This document shows, piece after piece, positions 1 through 6,643 of a stretch of 15,869 nucleotides of DNA (positions are counted from its first letter, which is position 1; every line of letters begins with the position of its first letter). Source of the stretch: CSP1-8 sp049688015 (GTDB lineage: Bacteria > Desulfobacterota > Deferrimicrobia > Deferrimicrobiales > Deferrimicrobiaceae). The stretch is from positions 1 to 15,869 of the forward strand of contig JBAVJZ010000046.1 of assembly GCA_049688015.1 (NCBI GenBank), written 5' to 3'. Under the pieces are notes generated by a model. That model made no database searches. It was not told the DNA's origin and saw only the letters and a program-made list of their open reading frames with translations. The translations under genes and the position numbers were made by a program.

Positions 1-2051
1 GGGAGAGTCCCGGCCACCTTATTCGAGGTCACAAGATCCGCGTCGCCGTCATTATTCATGTCGGCCAGGAGGACTGACGCCAGTTCCTCACCCGCCGGAA
101 GCATGCTGAGGGGATTGAGAGTCCCACCAACATTCTGGTAGAGATGCACGACCTCATTGCCGTGGTCGGCGACCGCGACGTCCGGGTCGCCGTCACCATC
201 CACATCGTCGCTCGCGACCGCGAGAAGGTCGCTACCCATTCCGATTGGATAGACCGTTGGCGTACCAAGATTGCCGCTTCCATCGTTCAGGAGGACCGAC
301 AGGTCGCCGTCCCTTCCGGCGACGACGGCGTCGGGCCCATTCATTCCGTCCACGTCTGCCAGGACCATCGAAATGTTGAAACGTGCGCTCACCGCTGTTG
401 CGGGCTGGGCCGAGAACGCTCCGGTGCCGTCGTTGAACAGAACCAGGACCTCGCTCGCCACAGTATGGGCAAGAACGATGTCTTTTTCGGTATCCCCATT
501 CATGTCGGCAATCGCAATCTGCGGAGAGCGTCCGGCGGTTTCGAGGAACTCGGCGGGAGCGAAACTGCCCCCACCCAGATTGCGGTACAGATTCAGGAAC
601 CCGACATTGTTTCCTACAACCAGATCCGTATCGCCGTCCCCGTCGAGATCGTCCGCGGCGAGGGAGTAGGGGCGGTCGATTTGGTCGGTCACCGGCGCGG
701 CCGCGCTGAACCGGCCAAAACCGTTGTTGAGCAGAATGGAAACGCTGGTGCCGGGAAAGTTCGCGACCGCCAGATCAAGCGATCCGTTGCCGTCGAAATC
801 GGCTGCGATCACCGCCTCGGGTTCCGCATCTGGCGCCGTTTCGTACACCCGGTAGCCTCCCAGACCGCCGAACCCCCGGTTCCGTAGGACCGTCATCTTG
901 CCGGGCAGAGGTGCGTCCAGAGCGAAGCTCCCGCCGACAATGACTGCATCCACTCGGGCGTCACTGTCGATGAACCCAGCTTTCAGGGCAACCGGCACGG
1001 TGGCCACTTCCTGCGTGGACAGCGTAAACCCCGTGGAGGGGTCTGAAGAAAGAATTGCCAGGAGGCCGGGGCCCGTACGGTTAACGGTCGCCAGTATCTC
1101 GCCGTTCCCATCGCCGTTGAGGTCAGCGATGTCGACGGACGTAACCTCCCCCGTTCCAAGCGACTCTGAGTGCACGGGCGCAAATCTGCCGTCGCCGCGG
1201 TTTCTGGCAATCGTCACCTCGGGAGCGCCGAACGCCGTGGCGGCCAGATCCAGATCCCCGTCACCGTCGAGATCTCCGAGAGCCAGGCGAAATGCGGTGC
1301 CGCCTACCATCAGGTTGCTCGAGGCCCCGAGTCCGCTTGGCGTATTGAGGAAAACCGCCACCTGGAATATGGTGCCCGCAACCAGATCGGTGTCGCCGTC
1401 TCCGTCCAGGTCTCCGGCCGCCAGGCCTAAACGGTTGCTGCCGTCGAAGACCACGCCGTCCTCGGTGAAGACGCCGGCCCCGTTGTTGACCAGCACAGTC
1501 ACACCTTCCGTGCCGCCCGTAATTGCCACCGCAAGGTCGGGCAGGGGGTCTCCGGCCAGGTTCGCCGCAACTACGTCTTGGGCCATTCCCGAAACGCTGA
1601 TGTTCGCGTGGAGGGTGAAGTTTCCGCTCCCGTCACCCCGGAACACAGTGACCTGATTTACCCCGTGTTGAGCGACAGCGAGATCCGCATTATCGTCGTC
1701 GTCAAAGTCGGCTATCGCGACGGCCTGCGGACCTCCATCGACCTCAAGGACCGCGTGCTCGACGAACCCGCCACCGCCCGTGCCCAGCATCACCGATACC
1801 GTTTGGTCGAAGAAATTGGGGACCACCGCATCGGCTATGCCGTCTCCGTCCAGATCCGCGATCTCCACATCGCGCGGCTCAAGACCGACCGCGAACTGTG
1901 GATCGCCGAAGATAGGCGGCACCGCAAAGGCGTTACCGGCGCAGGCAAAGGCGAACGCGGCAACGGCGTAGATCACCGCCATGAAGGTTTTTCGAGGCTT
2001 GTTTCCGAAAGCCGGGGCCGTACCGAAAGATAAGCATGCAAAGTCGTCCAT
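1..2051 (-). CDS. Secreted FG-GAP/VCBS repeat beta-propeller protein (5' part; runs off left edge)
   Basis: The minus-strand frame is open from an ATG at 2051 to the window edge (683 codons, no stop). Upstream of the ATG is TGGGGGACACC, a fair ribosome-binding site. Residues 1-43 look like a signal peptide: a basic stretch NKPRK near residue 17, a hydrophobic core, and an AFA cleavage site before VPP. An internal ATG at 1982 would lose the basic residues, so 2051 is preferred. The rest is at least 13 degenerate repeats of about 45-55 residues. Each carries a calcium-loop-like motif such as DLDGDGDTDLV or DFDGNGSLDLA, typical of FG-GAP/VCBS (integrin-alpha-like) propeller blades; thirteen or more blades would make about two seven-bladed propellers. 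The likely location is the periplasm, cell surface or outside the cell. Such domains usually mediate binding or adhesion, but the ligand cannot be read from sequence. The C-terminus, where an anchor or sorting domain would be, is outside the window. Confidence 0.9.
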   Translation of the reverse strand, partial: MDDFACLSFGTAPAFGNKPRKTFMAVIYAVAAFAFACAGNAFAVPPIFGDPQFAVGLEPRDVEIADLDGDGIADAVVPNFFDQTVSVMLGTGGGGFVEHAVLEVDGGPQAVAIADFDDDDNADLAVAQHGVNQVTVFRGDGSGNFTLHANISVSGMAQDVVAANLAGDPLPDLAVAITGGTEGVTVLVNNGAGVFTEDGVVFDGSNRLGLAAGDLDGDGDTDLVAGTIFQVAVFLNTPSGLGASSNLMVGGTAFRLALGDLDGDGDLDLAATAFGAPEVTIARNRGDGRFAPVHSESLGTGEVTSVDIADLNGDGNGEILATVNRTGPGLLAILSSDPSTGFTLSTQEVATVPVALKAGFIDSDARVDAVIVGGSFALDAPLPGKMTVLRNRGFGGLGGYRVYETAPDAEPEAVIAADFDGNGSLDLAVANFPGTSVSILLNNGFGRFSAAAPVTDQIDRPYSLAADDLDGDGDTDLVVGNNVGFLNLYRNLGGGSFAPAEFLETAGRSPQIAIADMNGDTEKDIVLAHTVASEVLVLFNDGTGAFSAQPATAVSARFNISMVLADVDGMNGPDAVVAGRDGDLSVLLNDGSGNLGTPTVYPIGMGSDLLAVASDDVDGDGDPDVAVADHGNEVVHLYQNVGGTLNPLSMLPAGEELASVLLADMNNDGDADLVTSNKVAGTL

Positions 2052-2366
2052 GGTGTCCCCCAGAATTCATTGCCCGGCATCGGTCAGCTAACAGGTTGAA
2101 TGTCCGGGTCCGAGGGTTGTTGCCCAGAGGGCTGTTTCCCAAGGAGAACTTTATGGCCCCACGAGGGCCATATGCGAGCCCCCTATTGATAATGAGTATG
2201 ATCCATGTATTCCGGATTTGTTTCAATGCCTCGATATATTCCTAGTGGAGAAGATTGCCTACGAACCCGTACTGATGTCGGTCATCTCCGCATGGTGATC
2301 TGCCCTCCTCAACCCAACCCGGTTTGCATTTATGCTCTAGGACCGAGTTCGGGAAGGGGGAAAGTC

Positions 2367-2420
2367 ATGTCCAGGAAGCGGTACCGGTCGGAAGAGAATA
2401 TCGGATGGCAGCAGGGATAA
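2367..2420 (+). pseudogene. 5' stub of an IS3-family transposase orfA
   Basis: The ATG at 2367 follows a purine-rich GGAAGGGGGAAAG. It encodes MSRKRYRSEENIGWQQG and then stops. The first nine or so residues match the usual opening of IS3-family OrfA proteins (M-x-[KR]-K-R-Y-[RK]-x-E-E), but the helix-turn-helix that should follow is missing. A second stub with nearly the same first codons lies at 4959. This is inferred to be a remnant of an insertion sequence, not a functional gene; a 10-codon resemblance alone could be coincidental. Confidence 0.45.
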
Positions 2421-2422
2421 TC

Positions 2423-2447
2423 CGTTTGCGCCGGGTTTGCGTTCTCC
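2423..2447 (+). repeat. Possible degenerate copy of dispersed GTTTGCGC repeat (copy E)
   Basis: The sequence CGTTTGCGCCGGGTTTGCGTT resembles the clearer copies at 2678, 6373 and 7354 but lacks the leading GTT and diverges at its right end. It starts three bases after the stop of the transposase stub and is followed at once by a tandem repeat, which fits the edge of a former mobile element. Confidence 0.4.
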
Positions 2448-2481
2448 TGTCACTTCCTGTCCTCTTCTGTCACTTCCTGTC
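2444..2481 (+). repeat. Short tandem repeat, about 20-bp unit
   Basis: The 14-mer TGTCACTTCCTGTC occurs twice, at 2449-2462 and 2468-2481, within two adjacent units of about 18-20 bp. On the minus strand the unit reads GACAGGAAGTGACAG. Short direct repeats just inside a terminal sequence are typical of transposase-binding sites in some insertion sequences, but here the function is unknown. Confidence 0.6.
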
Positions 2482-2677
2482 CATGTGAGGGGGAGCCTAA
2501 CCTGCCGAAAATGCCGAAAAACCGTGGGGATGCGGAAGGGCGCCCCTACAATTCGCAGTCAAGTGCTCTACCCAGCTTTAGCCAAGGGCGCGTCCGAGAG
2601 GCAAGTCATCATACTGTAAAGGAAATCCCGCGTCAACCGCGACTACGGAAAACCCATTTTTCACCCCAATAATGCCA

Positions 2678-2707
2678 GTTGTTTGCACGGGGATTGCGGA
2701 CCGTGCC
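2678..2707 (+). repeat. Dispersed GTTGTTTGC repeat, copy A
   Basis: GTTGTTTGCACGGGGATTGC followed by GGACCGTGCC is one of four clear copies of a roughly 25-bp sequence in this window; the others are at 3872, 6373 (inverted) and 7354. It lies just downstream of the ppk2 stop codon. It is not a palindrome and has no T-run, so it is not an obvious terminator. Confidence 0.6.
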
Positions 2708-2709
2708 GA

Positions 2710-3624
2710 CTATTTCTTCTCGCCCATCAGCGCCTCCCGGGCCGATGCGAGCTCCACTTTCGCGGCGTCGTCCACCCGGGGGTAGGCAAGCCGTAGCTTC
2801 CAGAACACCTCGACAATCGCCGCCGCAACCACGAGGCGCGTGAACCACTTGTTGTCGGCCGGAACCACGTACCAGGGAGCTTCCCGGGAGGCCGTCCGCC
2901 GGATGGCGTCCTCGTAGGCCGCCATGTACTCCTTCCAGTACGCACGCTCCCTCACATCGGCGGAGGAGAACTTCCAGTTCTTCTTCGGATTGTCGAGCCG
3001 TTCCAGGAATCGGCGCTTCTGTTCCTTTCGCGAAACGTGGAGAAAGAACTTCAGGAGGATCGTTCCCTGTCTTGACAGGTACCGTTCGAACGCTGCGATG
3101 TCCTCGAGGCGCTCTTTCCAGATGTCGCGGGTGACGAGGGATTCCGGCATCTTCTGGCGCTCGAGCAGTTCCTTGTGCACCCGAACCACGAGCACCTCCT
3201 CATAGTACGACCGGTTGAAAATACCGATCCGGCCCCGCTCCGGGAGGCATCGCTGGCAGCGCCACAGAAAGTCGTGGTCCAGCTCCTCGGCGGACGGCTG
3301 CTTGAAGGAGTAAACCTGGCACCCCTGCGGGTTCACGCCCGACATTACGTGGCGGATGGTGGAGTCCTTCCCGGCCGCGTCCATCGCCTGGAACACCAGC
3401 AGCATCGCCTGGCGGTCGTTTGCGTAGAACTTGTCCTGCTCCTCCGCGAGCCACTGCACGCCCCTGGCCAGAAATTCCCTTGCGGCGGGCTTCTGCTCCG
3501 ACCCGAGACCGCCCGTGTCGCCCGGGGCGATGTCCTTCAGGCGGAACTTCTTCCCCTTGGTGACGCGGTACGGGGAAACAAACTTCTCGATCCTCCGGAG
3601 CCACTCCTTCCTGTTTCTGACCAT
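2710..3624 (-). CDS. ppk2: Polyphosphate kinase 2 family protein (polyphosphate:nucleotide phosphotransferase)
   Basis: This 304-residue protein has the PPK2 layout. A Walker A loop with the PPK2 signature AMDAAGKDSTI is at about residues 80-90. The segment SGVNPQGCQVYSFKQPS follows at 95-111, and a Walker B region GRIGIFNRSYYEEVLVVRVH at about 131-150. A basic, helical C-terminal half carries the lid residues. The length is normal for single-domain PPK2. Such enzymes transfer phosphate between polyphosphate and AMP, ADP or GDP in the cytoplasm; which nucleotide is used here cannot be settled by eye. The ATG at 3624 is preceded by ACAGGAGGCCCCTC, a strong ribosome-binding site with good spacing. 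It appears to be transcribed alone. A fragment of an alcohol dehydrogenase gene on the same strand lies just upstream, suggesting an older operon partner was lost. Confidence 0.93.
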   Translation of the reverse strand: MVRNRKEWLRRIEKFVSPYRVTKGKKFRLKDIAPGDTGGLGSEQKPAAREFLARGVQWLAEEQDKFYANDRQAMLLVFQAMDAAGKDSTIRHVMSGVNPQGCQVYSFKQPSAEELDHDFLWRCQRCLPERGRIGIFNRSYYEEVLVVRVHKELLERQKMPESLVTRDIWKERLEDIAAFERYLSRQGTILLKFFLHVSRKEQKRRFLERLDNPKKNWKFSSADVRERAYWKEYMAAYEDAIRRTASREAPWYVVPADNKWFTRLVVAAAIVEVFWKLRLAYPRVDDAAKVELASAREALMGEKK

Positions 3625-3658
3625 GAGGGGCCTCCTGTACCGGCGAATCCTTTTTCGT

Positions 3659-3748
3659 TTACTCCGATTTGAGAGATGCCATATCGATGGAAAAGCGGTA
3701 CTTCACATCCGACTTGAGCAGTCCCTCGTAGGCTTCGTTGACCTTCTG
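3659..3748 (-). pseudogene. 3' remnant of a zinc-dependent alcohol dehydrogenase gene
   Basis: The last 29 codons before the TAA at 3659-3661 encode QKVNEAYEGLLKSDVKYRF followed by SIDMASLKSE. This closely resembles the C-terminus of YahK/AdhA-type NAD(P)-dependent zinc alcohol dehydrogenases (family pattern INEAYERMLKSDVRYRFVIDMASL). Upstream of codon Q the similarity ends abruptly and tRNA-like sequence begins within about 15 bp. The remaining ~320 codons are absent. I infer a deletion or an insertion boundary near 3750. The fragment lacks all catalytic and cofactor-binding parts and cannot be functional. Confidence 0.65.
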
Positions 3749-3761
3749 CGCGCCGATTCGC

Positions 3762-3806
3762 CTTCTAAGCAGCGGGTCGGGAGTTCGAGTCTTCCCAGGC
3801 GCGCCA
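3762..3806 (+). pseudogene. tRNA-Arg(UCU) 3' half (integration-site-like remnant)
   Basis: The segment begins with an anticodon loop CTTCTAA (anticodon TCT) and continues through a variable loop. A T-arm follows (GGGAG, loop TTCGAGT, CTTCC), then an acceptor strand CAGGCGC, a discriminator G and CCA. The 5' half (D-arm, acceptor 5' strand) is missing and alcohol dehydrogenase sequence stands in its place; the residual 5' anticodon stem does not pair. A tRNA 3' end of about 45 bp starting in the anticodon loop is the classic footprint of a tyrosine-recombinase attachment site. No integrase gene is in the window. Confidence 0.7.
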
Positions 3807-3871
3807 TAATCTTCATTCAGTATCAAGTGTTTCCGGGGCACACCATGGAAACGCCACCGACAGGAACCCCG

Positions 3872-3899
3872 GTTGTTTGCACCTGGATTGCAGTTTTCC
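3872..3899 (+). repeat. Dispersed GTTGTTTGC repeat, copy B
   Basis: GTTGTTTGCACCTGGATTGC matches copy A over its first 20 bases with two substitutions and then diverges. It lies about 65 bp after the tRNA-Arg fragment. Confidence 0.5.
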
Positions 3900-3985
3900 T
3901 CTTCTTCATGATACAAGTAGGTTGCCGATCGATTCCTTGTGCTCTTTCCTTTCTTGCCTCATCCTACATTGTCGCCGTCGGAATT

Positions 3986-4013
3986 GAAGAGGAGGCCGGC
4001 ATAGCGAAGAAGC
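3986..4013 (+). repeat. Degenerate copy of the IS3-stub leader
   Basis: This 28-bp stretch matches 4944-4971 at 24 of 28 positions, sharing the cores AGGCCGGCAT and CGAAGAAGC. In the later copy the sequence contains the ATG of a transposase-like start; here that codon is ATA. The two copies lie in direct orientation about 0.96 kb apart and bracket the SpoIIM-family gene. Confidence 0.5.
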
Positions 4014-4317
4014 ATGAATTTGCGATACATTCGAGTTACCGACAAACCCGTTAAAGAAGGGAAGGTGCATGGAGAAGATATCACTCGACCGAGCGCAAAA
4101 GCTGACAGCCATCGTTATGGCAACGCAGCGTATACGCTTGGATAGGTGTCGCTGTGGCAGGCCCAGCAGGCTCTCACCGAACAAATCGAGACAATTTTTC
4201 CGGCAATGGGCACCAGGTTCTCGGCACGATCCTCAGGAAAAGAAATTGGTTCGCGGATGAACAGGAGAAAAAGATCTTGTCCCATTTAGATTCTCTCGCG
4301 AAGTAAGCACACACGCC

Positions 4318-4899
4318 TTGTTCCCCGGATCTCGCCTATCGTCGTATCTTCCCGAACCGGCGATCCGCCCATACTTGGCCGTCGCCGCGGGACTCTACGT
4401 TGCGGCATTTCTGGGCGGAGTTTATGCGCCGCCGTCTCTGCGGAATGGATTGGCGGACGCGTTTATGGCCGCTGCGGAGCCTTATACCAACCAGAGCGGC
4501 GGTGTGCTCTTCCTCTTCATTCTCGCCAACAATCTCATTGCGACGATTCTCATGCTCGTTCTCGGCGTAGCGTTTGGGATCGTTCCGTTCTTTGGCGTCC
4601 TGTCGAATGGGTTGGTCCTTGGCATCTTGTGGCGCCATGCGGCTGAAATAGTGGGATACGGTAACGCAACCCTCGAGGTGTTCCTGCATGGCGTGTTCGA
4701 GGTCCCGGCTCTGCTCCTGGCAGCTTCCTATGGTCTATGGATCGGCATGACGGCGATCCGGAGGGCCCGAGGTCGCAAGGTTCTCCCTATCGAGGGCCAG
4801 ATGAAACATGCTCTCAGAAAATACGTCGAGATCATTCTCCCCTTGCTGGTGCTCACGGCAGCGATTGAGACGGTGTTGGTGATCAAAGCAGTGAGTTAA
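4318..4899 (+). CDS. SpoIIM (stage II sporulation protein M) family integral membrane protein
   Basis: The 193-residue product is almost entirely hydrophobic, with about five membrane segments at roughly residues 19-38, 60-85, 85-105, 125-150 and 170-192. It shows the SpoIIM/DUF95 pattern: ANNLIATILMLVLG, then GIVPFFGVLSNGLVLG, then FLHGVFEVPALLLAAS. In Bacillus, SpoIIM works with SpoIID and SpoIIP in peptidoglycan remodelling during engulfment. Homologues are widespread in non-sporulating bacteria and archaea, where the role is unclear, so sporulation should not be inferred. The start is uncertain: an in-frame stop at 4258-4260 and the lack of an early ATG leave a TTG at 4318 as the best choice, with only a weak ribosome-binding site. 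The gene sits alone between direct repeats at 3986 and 4944. Confidence 0.82.
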   Translation: MFPGSRLSSYLPEPAIRPYLAVAAGLYVAAFLGGVYAPPSLRNGLADAFMAAAEPYTNQSGGVLFLFILANNLIATILMLVLGVAFGIVPFFGVLSNGLVLGILWRHAAEIVGYGNATLEVFLHGVFEVPALLLAASYGLWIGMTAIRRARGRKVLPIEGQMKHALRKYVEIILPLLVLTAAIETVLVIKAVS

Positions 4900-4958
4900 G
4901 AGCGTTTCGGTCCGGGATGTGGTAATGCTTTTCAAACTGATTCGAGGAAGAGGCCGGC

Positions 4959-4985
4959 ATGCCGAAGAAGCGGTACCGTCCGGAA
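4959..4985 (+). pseudogene. Second 5' stub of an IS3-family transposase orfA
   Basis: The ATG at 4959 follows GAGGAAGAGGCCGGC and encodes MPKKRYRPE, the standard opening of an IS3-family OrfA. The match then stops dead at 4985, the base before the stop codon of the oppositely oriented flavoprotein gene. The codons GAAGCGGTACCG are shared with the stub at 2367. The reading frame continues as a shadow of the flavoprotein gene but encodes nothing recognisable. Remnant only. Confidence 0.5.
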
Positions 4986-6107
4986 TCAGCCCCCCACCCG
5001 ACGCAGGAAACGTTCCCGGCGCTCTTTGGACCAACAGGCGCAATAGGATGGTTTCCTGTCCATGATCCGCTTCGTGCAGAAGGAACAGGAAGGGAGGCAG
5101 CGCACGATGGGCCCCGGGATTTTTCCCCGGGCCTTGCGGGGCCAGAGGGGATCCGCAAGCAGCACGCGTGCCAGCCCCACGAGGTCGGTCATGCCTTCCT
5201 GAAGCAACCGCTCGGCCGTTGCGGGGCTCTGGATGCGGCCCGCAGCGATGACGGGAATACCCGGCACAGCCCGCTTTATGGCATGTGCAAAGGGCGCCAT
5301 GAAGGCCTCTTTGAGCTCGTCCTCCTTGTACGGAGAGGCCTGGAAGGAGTCGTAACAGCCGGTCATGACGGACAGATAGGCGGGATGGTGCCTGGCCAGT
5401 TCGCGGGCGAAGGGGATCGTGTCGTCCAGGGTCAGGCCCCCGGGCATGTATTCGTCGGCCATGAAGCGGTAACCCACGGGGAAATCCCGTCCCACGGCCT
5501 CGCGAACTGCCTCCACCACCTCCAGCGGGAACCGCATACGCCGCTTCGGGTCACCGCCGTAGGCGTCGTTGCGGAGATTGGTGCGGCGGGAGAGAAACTG
5601 CGGGAGCAGGTATCCGGTGCCCCCATGCAGTTCCACCATGTCGAAACCGGCTTTCTGCGCGCGCCGCGCGCCCGCGGCGAAGGCAGCCTTCACGCGTTCG
5701 ATGTCGGCCTGTTCCATCGCCCTGGGGAGGGCACCCCAAGTCTCCACCGCCGAAGGGGCGATCCGGTCCGGCCGGTGGGCATACCTCCCGGCATGATGGA
5801 TCTGGAGCACAGCCCTGGCGCCCCGGCCCTTGATGCGCTCCGCCAGCCGGGCGAGGCCGGACAGGAAACGGTCGTCTGACACCAGAAGCGTACGCGGCAG
5901 CCCCAGGCCGCACGGCTCCACGGAAGCGTTTTCCACCACCACCAACCCCACGCCCGACGCGGCCATCTCTTCGTAATGATCGAGCACAAGGTCGTTCACC
6001 TGGTTGTCGACATCGGGGTAGGCCAGGTAGAACGGAAGGAAGACGAGGCGGTTCCCGAGCTCGAGCCCTCCCACGCGCAACGGGGAAAAGAGCAGGTCCA
6101 TCACCAT
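4986..6107 (-). CDS. Old yellow enzyme-like NADH:flavin oxidoreductase with C-terminal Cys cluster
   Basis: This is a TIM-barrel flavoprotein of the old yellow enzyme family, 373 residues from the ATG at 6107. It starts with FSPLRVGGLELGNRLVF, the usual OYE opening. It has HHAGR at about residues 104-108, VELHGGTGYLLPQFLS at about 158-173, a nearby NDAYGG, and AAGRIQSPATAERLL late in the barrel (FMN phosphate region). The C-terminus carries C337, C341, C344, C356 and C358, probably ligands of a [4Fe-4S] cluster as in 2,4-dienoyl-CoA reductase and trimethylamine dehydrogenase. The second FAD/NAD-binding half of those enzymes is absent, so electrons must come from a partner. The frame extends upstream to 6275 but family similarity begins at MVMDLLFSP. 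An ATG at 6101 is equally possible. The substrate is unknown, probably an enoate or enoyl thioester. Confidence 0.88.
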   Translation of the reverse strand: MVMDLLFSPLRVGGLELGNRLVFLPFYLAYPDVDNQVNDLVLDHYEEMAASGVGLVVVENASVEPCGLGLPRTLLVSDDRFLSGLARLAERIKGRGARAVLQIHHAGRYAHRPDRIAPSAVETWGALPRAMEQADIERVKAAFAAGARRAQKAGFDMVELHGGTGYLLPQFLSRRTNLRNDAYGGDPKRRMRFPLEVVEAVREAVGRDFPVGYRFMADEYMPGGLTLDDTIPFARELARHHPAYLSVMTGCYDSFQASPYKEDELKEAFMAPFAHAIKRAVPGIPVIAAGRIQSPATAERLLQEGMTDLVGLARVLLADPLWPRKARGKIPGPIVRCLPSCSFCTKRIMDRKPSYCACWSKERRERFLRRVGG

Positions 6108-6372
6108 GCCATCCGGCCGTCGTTGACGACCGAACTCCCTGTCACCAAGTCCGCGGTTTCCGGCGAGAGGTACCTGGTCCTGCGCGTGGAGTCGTCCGGC
6201 TCCCCAATCTTCCCACCCCACTTTCGGACCATGGGCGCTCCTTCCGACAGCGCTTGTTTCCCTACCCGAAATCATAGCGGCAGGGACGCCCCCGATACAA
6301 CACCCTCACTTTTCCGGTCTCCAGAGCCTCCTTGCCGCCTTCTCTGGAACACGGAAAATTTCATTGAGAGAT

Positions 6373-6403
6373 AAACGGACCGCAAACCCCGCGCAAACAA
6401 CGC
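6373..6403 (-). repeat. Dispersed GTTGTTTGC repeat, copy C (inverted)
   Basis: Read on the minus strand it is GTTGTTTGCGCGGGGTTTGC followed by GGTCCGTTT. It is very close to copy D at 7354 and copy A at 2678, and is the only clear copy in inverted orientation. Confidence 0.6.
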
Positions 6404-6431
6404 CATCTATGGGGGTGGTGGGGAAACCCGT

Positions 6432-6460
6432 GGGGGGGGTGAGTCCCCCCTTCGGCACCA
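6432..6460 (+). pseudogene. Possible tRNA 3'-end remnant
   Basis: A run of G, then TGAGT, then CCCCCC and TTCGGCACCA ends like a bacterial tRNA: T-arm, acceptor strand CTTCGGC, and ACCA as in many tRNA-Leu genes. The T-loop is short by about two bases and no D-arm or anticodon arm can be folded upstream. It could equally be a chance G/C hairpin (stem GGGGGG/CCCCCC). Low confidence. Confidence 0.3.
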
Positions 6461-6643
6461 TTGCAATCCTCGTAAGGAAATTTTATCCCACGCCAAGTTC
6501 CCTTTTTGCGTAAGAACGGACCGAGTGACTAATTTGTGGTTCGTGGGAACATTCAGGAGAACTGAAGCAGGGGATGCCTGCAGCATGTTGGGGTGGACGG
6601 GCTGATCGCGCACCCACTAAATTCCCGGAAGATTTTCCTGTCC

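Larger units (their letters stand above)
2052..2709. other. Non-coding accessory stretch with insertion-sequence debris
   Basis: This 658-bp interval between the propeller gene and ppk2 holds no convincing intact gene. It contains a stub resembling the start of an IS3-family transposase gene (2367-2420), a possible degenerate copy of the dispersed GTTTGCGC repeat (2423-2447), a short tandem repeat (2444-2481) and a clear copy of the dispersed repeat next to the ppk2 stop (2678-2707). Small reading frames here show no recognisable domain. It is best read as decayed mobile-element territory. Confidence 0.6.
3625..4317. other. Gene-poor scar region between ppk2 and the SpoIIM-family gene
   Basis: No intact gene is supported here. 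In order it holds the 3' end of an alcohol dehydrogenase gene (3659-3748), a tRNA-Arg 3' half (3762-3806), a copy of the dispersed repeat (3872-3899), a degenerate IS3-type stub (3986-4013) and frame fragments before the SpoIIM-family gene. One fragment ends in WFADEQEKKILSHLDSLAK with a TAA at 4304-4306. It reads like the C-terminus of a real but unrecognised protein whose upstream frame is broken. Confidence 0.55.
6108..6643. other. Non-coding interval with repeat copy and tRNA-like 3' end
   Basis: No supported protein gene lies in these 536 bp. The first ~165 bp are an upstream extension of the flavoprotein frame without family similarity. Further on come an inverted copy of the dispersed repeat (6373-6403) and a G/C-run hairpin ending like a tRNA (6432-6460). 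The last ~180 bp, AT-richer, lie downstream of the SRPBCC gene and show nothing recognisable. Confidence 0.5.

Noticed and set aside
144..1971. Several plus-strand open frames opposite the propeller gene (144-887, 271-669, 898-1656, 1578-2033).
   Set aside because: They are antisense to a minus-strand frame that encodes clear FG-GAP/VCBS repeats; their products have no domain and follow the repeat rhythm of the true gene.
2405..2707. Possible CRISPR array formed by the short repeats.
   Set aside because: The repeats are too few, of unequal length, and not separated by regular spacers; no cas gene is in the window.
4959..5879. Plus-strand frame of 306 codons starting MPKKRYRPE.
   Set aside because: Only the first nine codons resemble a transposase; the remainder is antisense to the OYE-like gene, which has clear family motifs.
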